The notes under the pieces were generated by a model. It saw nothing but the letters and a program-made list of their open reading frames with translations. It had not been told where the DNA came from and did no database searches. A DNA stretch of 64,000 nt from Steromphala cineraria (lineage: Eukaryota > Mollusca > Gastropoda > Trochida > Trochidae): positions 20,880,171 to 20,944,170 of the forward strand of contig OU744724.1 in NCBI GenBank assembly GCA_916613615.1. The letters are read 5' to 3'. Of this stretch, positions 51,286 through 61,900 are shown piece after piece. The position numbers and the translations under genes are program-made. The first letter of the stretch is position 1. The number at the start of each line of letters is the position of its first letter.

Positions 51286-51580
51286 GATGTATTGTCAGCT
51301 GATGTCTCATAGTTTGATACTGTAATTGGTTGTTGAGAGGTTGTTGATGTTTCATCAGTTTGGACCTCATCAGTTGATGTTTCATCAGCATTTAATGTCT
51401 CATAACTTGTTGTCCGAACAGTTGATGTCTCATTTGTTGATGTGTCATCAGTTGATGTGTCATGACTTGATGTCTCACATGTTGATGTGTCATCAGTTGT
51501 TTCACCAGGTTTGGTGTCATCAGCTCATTTCTCATGAATTGTTGTTCAATCAGTTTTGGTCCCTGTAATGGTCTCATCTG
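51286..51580. repeat. 15-bp minisatellite (AGTTGATGTCTCATC-like)
   Basis: Continues from the 27-bp array, with units shortened to about 15 bp (CAGTTGATGTCTCAT and variants with TTTCAT or TGTCAT). The shared GTTGATGTCTCAT word shows the two arrays have a common origin. Confidence 0.88.
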
Positions 51581-52510
51581 TTGTTGTCCCCTTCAATTGC
51601 ATTGTTGTCACATTATCTTCATATTTTCATTCTTTTTTTTTTGCCATCAACTTTCATGAAAAGTAGAACATTCCTGTACGTTTTGGCGTCGAGTACGTCG
51701 TTGGATTCAAACCAAAACTTTCTGACCGTTCCAAAGGCTTTCTCATTAGACCATCAGGTCTTATATGATCTATTGCATTGATCAAAACACAAAATACAAA
51801 TACTAAACTTGAAGATGAATGAAACATCCTCCCGAAACGAATTCACTGAAGATAAAATACACGTTTTAAAAAGAAGCAATGAAATCAGAGTTAAATGGAA
51901 TCATTGACACTCCTTGACATAACTTTAAACTGATACATTGACCCATCTGATATATCATTATAATATTTAACAACGTCTTCACTCATAAGAACAATGTGGA
52001 TTCTTATATGTCAAATCTCTGAATGGAGCTTTGTTTTGCTGTACAGTTTGTAATGTGATTTTACATCAACCACCGAGTGGAAGTATAGCAACTTCCGTAT
52101 CAATTCATGCCAGTGCATTTATTTTGACGCCTTTAGTCAGTCATCTTCCGGCTTCGCAAAGGAGAATGCGTTTCCATCTTACATATAAAGGTGTTTTAAG
52201 ATCTTGAAGACATTATACATATACATATTCATGATAACTTCTCTCAAAGATCCAACACTTCCTTTTTCAAAACAGTATGCGTCCTCGTTCCTGACACCGA
52301 AACGACTTAATTCAAACTTATTAAGCACAATTGAGTATTGACCACTGGACGCGATTGAAGTTATATTTTCTGTAAAAAATAAATGACCCTTCGTAAAAGT
52401 GATGCCAGGATTAAAAGAATGTCTGTCAAATTTATGTAACCCCTTCATTGATACTAACGATGATTTTGTCTGCAAAAGTTAAAGTTATGCTCTTGATAAT
52501 TTAAACTTCT
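51581..52510. other. No gene recognised
   Basis: A 98-codon minus-strand frame (52475-52179) has ordinary amino acid composition but no motif I recognise and no supporting splice context. It is left unassigned. Confidence 0.5.
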
Positions 52511-52874
52511 TTAAAGGGGCAGTAGCACGTTTTTCGGGGGAGTATAAGGTGATGTCAGGAAAATGAAAATTAATGGTTCCAATTGAAAGACAATGTATTT
52601 AAACTAAATGGAGCAGTAATAATTCCAATATATAACGTAAAGTTTAGCCATGCGATTCCTTTTTCTTACAAAAATGAATTAAAGGTGTTCACACAAAAAT
52701 GGCCGCCAATGGATTTTATGTAAATCTTCATACTTTGTCCTCTGACTATGGATGATTGACTTGTGTAATGAGATTTTTGACACTGTCAAAGTAATACATT
52801 TAACATTAACTTACAATTATCAGTGAAAATTGTTAAATATAAAATTATCAAAAAACGTGCTACTGCCCCTTTAA
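52511..52874. mobile_element. TTAA-flanked MITE-like element, copy B (first of a head-to-tail pair)
   Basis: Same 364-bp length, termini and interior as the copy at 25173, with only scattered differences visible by eye. Its right-hand TTAA (52871-52874) is also the left-hand TTAA of the next copy. Confidence 0.88.
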
Positions 52875-53234
52875 AGGGGCAGTAGCACGTTTTTCGGGGG
52901 AATATAAGGTGATGTCAGGAAAATGAAAATAAACGGTTCCAATTGAAAGAAAATGTTTTTAAACTAAATGTAGCAATAATAATTCAAATATATAACGTAA
53001 AGTTCAGCCATGCGATATCTTTTTCTCACACAAAATGAATTAAAGGTGTTCACAAAAAATGGCCGCCAATGGATTTTATATGAATCCTCATACTTTGTCC
53101 TCTGACTATGGTTGATTGGCTTGTGTAATGAGATTGTTGACACTGTCAATATAATACATTTAGCATTAATTTACAAATTTAAGTGAAATATTTAAAATAT
53201 AAAATTATCAAAAAACGTGCTACTGCCCCTTTAA
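52871..53234. mobile_element. TTAA-flanked MITE-like element, copy C (second of the pair)
   Basis: A 364-bp copy in the same orientation as the preceding one. The junction reads CTGCCCCTTTAAAGGGGCAG, so only one TTAA separates the two elements. It has more small changes than copies A and B in the central block. Confidence 0.88.
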
Positions 53235-54709
53235 GCACCGTGTGTAATATATCCTTTTTCCTTCGTGAAAGTGATACGTAAGGTCAGTTCAGCTCTCTTT
53301 AAAAGTAATATGTAATAAATGCCATGTACCCTTAGTGAAATTAATGCTATGGTCATTATAAATCTGTGAAAGTCGAGTGTTTAACATCACCTAAACCCTT
53401 TCGAAAAAGTGATGCATAGGGTCATTTTATTTTGTTTAAAAGTCAAAGGGAAGTGAATATTTGAGTGTGAAGTGTAAGATGAGGCAGTATCAGAGATCAA
53501 GGGCCAGTAGAGAGATGGACCACCACTCGGTGACAATGTCCGGCCAATCTTCTCCTCGCTGGTGGGACGGACCTAAGACATTCCAATGCATCAATAAATC
53601 TTCTCCTCCCGCTGAACACCTGTGGATGGGCCTACACGGCCTGACTTTATGTCGGCAGTGGTCTCACAAAACCCCCAATTGAACTTTGAATGCAAAAGTG
53701 AAAATCCAGGTGTGAAGACACTTAATACGTCGGTCATTTATCGAGGCTACAACAGGTGACTACTTCATAAGGCGGCCCAACGACCGCGCCGTGCTAACTC
53801 GGAGGAATAATAATGTGTGACCTGTTTATTTATCAAGCCGGACAGGACTGAAGGTGAAGGGCTAAGATACACTGCTCTCCGTGTCGCTATCTGCTGGCGA
53901 GTAGCAGTACACACGGCCAAGTGCTTCATACAGTAACACTCCCCCACAACACAACATATACGTGTCGGCAGCTAAAGAGCCGGTTTATTTTCTCTTGTTG
54001 TAAAAACCGTAAACTATAGAACACACAAAAACAAACAACGTTAGCGGCTAATACCGTTGATTAGAGACAAGCCTTCGCTTGCCCTGTGTAAGGTAAACAC
54101 TCTCTCTCCACACTGTGTACACGACTTGTTGTAAGTGTACGACCAGAGACAACATTGCAGAGAAAGCGGGTGAGTTTGCCGTCAAGAAGGCTCATCCGGG
54201 TACACTGGGTATCTTCCGTGTTGGAGAAAGCAATGAGCAGCAATGCAGCTCTGACAAAGCTTTGGTTCTTTTCAGAATAAAGAAACATAGAAAGATGATG
54301 CAATACCAGCCGGAACTAGTGCAGTAGAATGGCTTGAAGCTCTCTCTCTCTTCAGTCAAAAGGTTGTCGACTCCATTATAAGAAAAAAAGTTTAAAGAAG
54401 ATGTATTTTGTGTTATGTAAAATATGTTGCTCTCTGCGATTAATTTGCTTTGATTCAATGTGGTTGCAAAATATAAAAAAAACATTCGTCAACATTACCT
54501 TAATTGATGCAGGAAATATTTATACCACATTTATATAGATAAAGGATTCGTCATAATCATAGTATTCAAACAAAGTATTCAAACATAGCATTCATCAATA
54601 TCAGCTTTTTATATATATCACATCATAACCTCATCACAACTGTTAAATTTTTTTTTTAAATCACTAACATCGCCTTCGATTAAACAGCATTCATTTACAT
54701 AATCTTTGT
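53235..54709. other. No gene recognised; GC-richer intergenic patch
   Basis: 53460-53960 and 54060-54330 are more GC-rich than their neighbours and have overlapping open frames on both strands without domains. They could be regulatory. Confidence 0.5.
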
Positions 54710-55660
54710 TGATAAAGGATATATTCACATCAACTTTGTTCATCTGCATCACCTTCATAAAATAGGATTCATCTGCATCATCTTCATGATAAAGGATGTA
54801 TCTGCATCTCCTTCATGATGAAGGATTCATCTGCACCACCTTCATGATAAAAGATTCATAAAAACCGCCTTTCTTGATGAAGGATTCAGTTGCGTAACCT
54901 TCATGATAAAGAATGTATCTTCATCACCGTCATGATAAAGGATTCATCTGCACCACCTTCATGATAAAGGATTCATAAACATCGCCTTTCTTGATAAAGG
55001 ATTCATCTGCATCACCGTCATGATGAAGGATTCATCTGCACCACCTTCATGATAAAGGATTCATAAACATCGCCTTTCTTGATAAAGGATTCATCTGCAC
55101 CACCTTCATGATAAAGGATTAATAAACATCGCCTTTCTTGATGAAGGATTCATCTGCATCACCTTCATGATAAAGAATGTATCTGCATCACCTTCACGAT
55201 ACAGGATTCATCTGCACCATCTTCAGGATAAAGGATTCATATGCACCACCTTCATGATAAAGGATTCATAAACATCGCCTTTCTTGATGAAGGATTCATC
55301 TGCATGACCTTCATGATAAAGAATGTATCTGCATCACCTTCATGATAAAGAATGTATCTGCACCACCTTCATGATAAAAGATCATGAACATCGCCTTTGT
55401 TGATGAAGGATTTATTCACATCGCCTTTGTTAAATATAGGACTCAACAACATAACCTTGTTAAGTGTAGGATTTATTACCTTTTCAGATTAAAGGATTTC
55501 TCAACACTACCTTAGTTGATAAAGGATAAACAACATTACCTTTGTTGAGGTTTATCCTCATCACCTTTGTTGAACATAGGACTCAACATCAACACCTTGT
55601 TTATCATAGGACTTATTATCTATTTGAATATAGTATCCATCTGCATCACAATTGATTCAT
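54710..55660. repeat. 29/30-bp minisatellite
   Basis: Two unit types alternate irregularly: a 29-bp type (GATAAAGGATTCATCTGCAC...ACCTTCAT) and a 30-bp type (GATAAAGGATTCATAAACAT...CCTTTCTT). The array becomes more diverged towards both ends. No gene. Confidence 0.95.
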
Positions 55661-56231
55661 AAACACTACCTATATAATGAGGATACATCAACTTCTCTTC
55701 TTTTCATTACTTCTATGATAAAGGATTCATAAACACTACCTATATAATGAGGATACATCAACTTCTCTTCTTTTCATTACTTCTATGATAAAGGATTCAT
55801 AAACACCACCTTTGTAATGAGGATACATCAACTTCTCTTCTTTTCATTACTTCTATGATAAAGGATTCATAAACACTACCTATATAATGAGGATATATCA
55901 ACTTCTCTTCTTTTCATTACTTCTATGATAAAGGATTCATAAACACTACCTTTGTAATGAGGATACATCAACTTCTCTTCTTTTCATTACTTCTATGATA
56001 AAGGATTCATAAACACTACCTATATAATGAGGATATATCAACTTCTCTTCTTTTCATTACTTCTATGATAAAGGATTCATAAACACTACCTTTGTAATGA
56101 GGATACATCAACTTCTCTTCTTTTCATTACTTCTATGATAAAGGATTCATAAACACTACCTTTGTAATGAGGATACATCAACTTCTCTTCTTTTCATTAC
56201 TTCTATGATAAAGGATTCATAAACACCACCT
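55661..56231. repeat. 70-bp satellite-like array, about 8 copies
   Basis: Copies in exact 70-bp register start their TATATAATGA or TTTGTAATGA word at 55671, 55741, 55811, 55881, 55951, 56021, 56091 and 56161. Each unit contains ATGATAAAGGATTCATAAAC, the core of the adjacent 29/30-bp array, plus about 40 bp including CAACTTCTCTTCTTTTCATT. Copies are nearly identical, hence young. Confidence 0.97.
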
Positions 56232-57999
56232 TTTCTATAATAAAATGATTGTCTTTCTTTGTTAACGAAAATAAATCAAAGATCTAGCTTGGACTTTACT
56301 TGAACACGTTTATTGAAGGCAGTGTAAGTGAGGGGGGAATCCAGGTTATAGGCGAAGCTTTAGTCTCTCTGCGTCTGTGAGACAACTCGGAAGGGGAGTG
56401 ATGCAGTGCCGGGGGCCTGTAGATTTTACACTCCATATGCTCCAAATAAACACACAGGCTGCTTATAGAGGCGCATGAGTCGGCGTGAAGATGAGCCTAA
56501 ACCAATTTGATAAATATGGAGACAACCACGACCATATAATTATAACACATGACGGCCACTTCACACGGTGTTGTAATGGCCTGGGGTGAATGTAAACGGG
56601 TAACCCTGTTTAGTTGTATAGGATACAGAGTAAACCTTTAATGAACTCCCTTAAGTCTAGAAAGTAACAGACTTTGATTTTTTTTTCTCTGAAAATGATT
56701 TATGTTTCATTTTTTTTGTCTCCGTTTTCTTGAATTGCTAAAAATACTTCACCCGATTAAACGATATCGTCACCAATAAATGAAAACTTCATGTGGAGAT
56801 TTTAAAATTAACTATGTTAATATAACCGGACATATTGTTCTCGTTTAGAATACTTTTTTAAAGGTATGTTGTGCAATTGGATACGTTTGGATTTTTTCGC
56901 GAGAATCCTATATTTCCTGTAGAAGTCGTATTACTTTGGCTTTTTAGGGTTTGATGTGCATTGAATTATCTGCCTGTCTGTAGTGCAAAAGACAGACAGA
57001 CAGATAATTAATTTAAGTCACATTTACATTTTAAAAGTACACGAACGTGAGCCACCAATTAAAGGTTTTAAAAGACTATGTTAAAAACTCAAAATTACAA
57101 GAACAAAATTCAGTACATCACAAGAAAAATCTGTTAGAAAACGCTAAAACATTAAATGGTAAAAGTTATATATTCCAAAAGGATCAAGAGTCTCCGAGAT
57201 GGGGGCTATCTTAGTGTAATACAGTCATTACCTTTCACCGCTTGTGTCCTTTGAAGGCCTAATTGAAGATACTGGTCTCGCCAATTGAGACATCTAGATT
57301 TTTAAATTTGGTATAATCAACCCAAAAGATATTGAACGCTCACGTCCTAAATGCTCTTTTGTAGTGGGTATCTATCGCATCGGGTACGTTTATTCAATAT
57401 CTGCAAAGACATAAAAGCTTAATTGATTCCGTTATGTACATTTATCTGACATTATGTTCCAGATATTGGTGGTGTTTAGATATAAAAAAGATGCTATCTA
57501 TTAATATCATATGACGATTTCCTTAATGGCCCAATATACTCTCTCATGTTTGCAATATCAACGTTAAAATGCGGTGAAACAGATGAAAGAATCCACGAGT
57601 TTAATTTTAAGAAATGTGAATCTATAAAAAGTGTGATTTTAAATGTTGGAACAACTAGGCTACTTGGATAACATCGATTCTGAAATACATTCAACGTATA
57701 TATCAGGATACCTGATGTATATATAGTTCTTCTTCAGAAACATATTTCTATTTAAACACTTCACCACTTCAATTAGATTTTCCATTGATATGGTTTGACT
57801 CTTTTTTTTTTACGTAAATCAAGAATCAGACATATGTTTTATAATGTTTATCGTGTTCAAGTTGTGAGCCAAGTACTTCAAAGGCAATTAACGTAACGGT
57901 AAATATCATGCCCTATGAACTTTAATCAAATAAAACGAATTACAGTCATCATTCTTTAAACTAGTTATTATTTCAAATGCCTGGGGAGTTGATTCAATA
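56232..57999. other. No gene recognised; intergenic DNA
   Basis: A GC-richer start (56280-56640) is followed by AT-rich DNA with the hairpin at 56964. Nothing else is supported. Confidence 0.6.
56964..57009. repeat. 18-bp inverted repeat (hairpin)
   Basis: Arms AATTATCTGCCTGTCTGT (56964-56981) and ACAGACAGACAGATAATT (56992-57009) pair with one mismatch across a 10-nt loop. The arms include a CTGT/ACAG tetranucleotide run. Confidence 0.85.
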
Positions 58000-58800
58000 A
58001 GTTCTTGCGCCTTGGGTAAATTTGGCACAACTAATACAGTCCCATGGTGGATTTCCACCCCGTGTGTTAGATTACCGAGAAGCGATAGAAAACAACTCCT
58101 ATCCAAATCACCTATTGAAAAAAAATGGCCCGCGAAATCTTTCGTGTTGATAGTATCAGGTCATTTAACAGGTAGTTTGCCCCGGGTAATTAAAGAAGGT
58201 AGCCCGGGGCAGGTGCGTGCTTCAATAGCGGGGTGGTCAGCAAACCGGGGGAGGTGGGTCTCAGCAACTGATCTTATCTCGGGCCCGTACAGGGAGACGG
58301 TGGGTGGCGCTCTTAGACCGCCGCTCCTTCATACGCAGCCCTAATTAACTCAGTACCCGTCCAATTCCTCATTAGGAGCTTCGTTTCGCCAAGTCTTTTA
58401 TACGTTCGTCTTTTAGAAGTTGCCCAAATGGGTTGAGTATAAAAGTACCACCCATTGGTGCTAATCCGAAATGACAGTGATTGGAGTTTGTTTTGTTTGC
58501 TTGGATATTGTTGGTAAACTGGCCGAGAGGGCCTGCGGTCATTAAGCTGATTGTTGGGAATCATTTCCTGCCGAGAATGTCAATAGTAACCGACATTTTA
58601 TTATGTTCAGGTTCACAGTTTGCCACTCAAGAATTTATTTCTTGTTAAGTCTTGTCAAATTCTAAGTTTAAGCAAGAAACCCGTCTAACGCCGACATGGA
58701 AAAGCGCCACGAAGGATTACGGCGGATAATTAGTGTTGATATGCTAGGAAATCCTCATCAGTTGTCAGCGATATTCAAACATTTACCCTGGTTACGAAAC
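58000..58800. promoter_or_regulatory. Candidate developmental enhancer about 20 kb upstream of BMP2/4
   Basis: A compositionally complex, GC-richer block in an AT-rich desert. It holds homeodomain cores TAATTA at 58187-58192 and 58342-58347, an Otx/Bicoid-type TAATCC at 58462-58467, inverted CCAAT at 58453-58457, and a TATAAAAG at 58438-58445. Open frames on both strands (58012-58344 plus, 58313-58564 minus) show no protein family features. The identification rests on motif content and composition only. Confidence 0.3.
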
Positions 58801-60354
58801 CTCTCATTTTCTAATGAGGCAATACAGCAATAATATTTGTAACAGTTACTGATAATCGATCTAAATCCCTTTTTATTGAAATACACGCTTATCAGTCCAT
58901 CTACGAAGCTTGAGGGAACACTTGGGACAAGATGAGATAACTGGGAACATGTCCCGGAGGTAAATCCAAGTATTTGAAGTATCATCGAACGGAAGATGGC
59001 TTATACCATATGATTGAAAGCTGTAACACAATTACATGTGAAAACTTCAAGTGGGTGACGTCACAGATAATAGTGAAATAGGGATTTATAGACAATATGA
59101 CACGGCTGGCGGCTATATGTCTCCGTCCTGGTCAGATCAGCGAGTTTGATATACATAGAGAGGAGATTCCTTTCTATCCGAACCGTCTCTGTCAATACGG
59201 TTATAGTTAACGTCTTAAAATGTCTTGGAGAAGCAGCAGTTGTCATTTTGGAACTTTGTTTATTGTCAGATTAAACTTTTGAAAGGTTGAAGTTAATATG
59301 AATTATAGAAGGTTAACGCATCATTGTTGACGCGCGTGCAATATGCAAGAAACTTAAGTCAATGTTTTCGTTTAAATGAAATTAGGATTGAAAAGGTGAT
59401 GGGCATTTTGTACGAGGTTTGACTGTAAATGAACTCAAACTTCAAATAATATTGCAGTAACTGCCAATTCGAGTATTAACGTGTATTTGGAACTTCGCTA
59501 ACAAAAAGGTGTATAATGGAAATAACCATAGATTTTATACTTAAAATCTAATATAAAACATAATTTTTTTAAACTCTTGTCATGGATTCTAAAATATTGA
59601 ATGTCTGAAAGTGTTTGAACAACTTGAGCAGGTCCTTTTCACTAAATCTTCAATACATCAATCTACTACATTTGTCTATTCGTTGGTTGACATCACATGC
59701 CTAAAATAAATTCTGATGTAGTTTACACGTCTTTATTCTGTAAAACTTATTGGATAGACAGGAAGCAAGTCTTTTCTAATAGGAATGCTTCTCACTACAT
59801 TCATCAAGTAATATGTGACGTTCACATAATAAAACCTTACTGGTGGCAAAATTATTTCAGCTACATACAATTTATCCTTTTTTGGAACACCACCTATGCC
59901 GCAATATTATACGAGGCATTAAACGGCCCAGTATGGATAAAATCGACCGTGTTCGTGAATGAAAGTTTAAACATATTTCCTCTTCCGGGAAAACTCGCTC
60001 GATGGTTTCTTCTCTGCAGGATCTAAAGCCATCTGGTACTTGTGCATGTTCTTTTACATGTTCAGACATAACTGCTTTTTAAAATGATGGCGATGATGAT
60101 GTTCATGGGAGTTACTTGTCCCTAGCCTTTTATAATGGAACTATTTTCCGAACGACTGGTTATTAGCGAAGTGAACTTTAGACGACAGAACATGCGACTA
60201 TACCGGCTGTTCTCAGACTGTTTTGCAAATGGAGCTTCACTCAACAGTTTCCTTTTATTTGATCACCTTTACGTATATAAGATTTTTTCTAAATAAATGT
60301 TAGTTTATGACAAATGCATTTACTTCAGGAAGTCAAGCATATCATTTTAAAACC

Positions 60355-60590
60355 CGATATTACGTAGTCGTAAAGGAAATTGTCAAGTATCAAGCAAAAC
60401 ATGTTGGTGGCCATTCATATGACACCTTTTATTCATTTGAAGTAGGGAAAAGATTCGCTAAACCGAATATGGTACGTTCTTTTAAGAACTGCTACAAAGG
60501 ATTTAAAGCATTGTCCTACCCTTGGTAACATATATTTCAGTTTTCATGAGATCCAATTATTTATCCGAGAACGTGCTACTGTCCCTTTAA
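60355..60590. mobile_element. Truncated diverged TTAA-family element, copy F
   Basis: One terminal repeat is preserved (ACGTGCTACTGTCCCTTTAA, ending 60590). The interior resembles copy D (a shared TAGTCGTAA/GGAAATTGTCAAGTAT region and a GGTACGTT block). The other terminus is not recognisable, so the left boundary is approximate. Confidence 0.6.
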
Positions 60591-61019
60591 TTCAGCAATA
60601 TCCTTTTTTGATTTTTACACAGGTTGACTGCGCATTTTTAAAACTGTGACGTGAAACTGCACGACCAAGAAATACATATCAAAAGACTTTTGTATTTCTT
60701 TTGAACAGATATGATAGACTCAAGGTTACATTTTGCTATTCAAAATTTCCTTGTAATGTTATTGCTACGACGAATTGTCCCCTAAATGATCATGGAAAGC
60801 CTGAGAACCCTTTTTGCGAAGGAATGATAATCCCCAAACAATCACTTATTTCAATATGTAACAGTAACGTGAGAATATGAGTTAATTTTAACTCTAACCT
60901 GATTTATAGGAGAAACAACAGCAATAACTAGAAGCGCAAACGTCTTTTTGTAGAGATATATCTTCAAATGGGTCATATTAATCATAACATTGGCACAATA
61001 TAGTGTTCGTTAGCTTAAT

Positions 61020-61900
61020 CTGGCCTGCGTTCCGGGTTCTATTATTCAGTGACCAGGTGCAGATAAGAGAAGCGACCGAGCGAGGCTGATCCTGCTGGCT
61101 GTGTATCAAGCGGGTGAGAGATGGGGGTGAACTAATAACTAGTTACATGTGTGAATTATAGGGAAGCAAACCCCGAGCGGAGAAAATGACTATCTCATTG
61201 TGGTCACGATTCACGAGCCGAGGTGTTTTGGATCTGTATGAATCATGTCAAGCAGCCAACTTGATTCCCGGGGTCAAAGCAACAATGCAATTACTACTGC
61301 GTCCTTCGGCAAATCAACGGCGTTCACCTGCAAACTAGCTACCTTGTGGTTTTCAGGTGGCTAATTCAAATTCCTTCAATGTACTGACTGCTATAGTACA
61401 CGGGCTGGTCGACTGAATTGAGTGTGTACGGTACATAGACTTGTACTTCTCAAATGAAGCATTATGTGCGTGAAATGTCCATACCGCGACTATAGGGGGT
61501 GCTTGTCAATGAAGCGAGACGGCCAGGTGTTGGGTCGAGTCAATCATAAGGCATTTAGCACTTGACATTACAATACTACTTTCTATACAACTAACTTCAG
61601 TCAGCGGGGCGGAGAGCGAACGACTTGAACCGACACTCGTTTTCAGCTTCCAGGTCACAGCCGACGGGCACCTGTCATTCTCTCCCGGCGCTCATCTCGT
61701 TTGTTTGATTCCTGTTCAATAGTACCTGTTGTGATACACTACCATACAAATCATCCGCTAAAGCACATTTGGCTTGATGGTTTGTTTATCAGCGGAGTTT
61801 ATTCACTGACGATAGTAACATGATCACAAACATTCCCACGTGTGCGACACCTTCGCCAGTGAGCCAGCGCTCATAAAGGACCGGGTACATGTGTGGGAAC
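61020..61900. promoter_or_regulatory. Candidate enhancer about 23 kb upstream of BMP2/4
   Basis: A second GC-richer, non-repetitive block with E-boxes CAGGTG (61054-61059, 61354-61359) and CACCTG (61325-61330), a GATA site in AGATAAGAG (61061-61069), a Runx-type TGTGGT (61345-61350) and a Sox-like AACAATG word. No coding potential is visible. It is a candidate from composition and motif clustering only. Confidence 0.28.

Noticed and set aside
59697..60026. 109-codon plus-strand frame
   Set aside because: No recognisable motif, no supporting splice sites, and composition typical of AT-rich random sequence.
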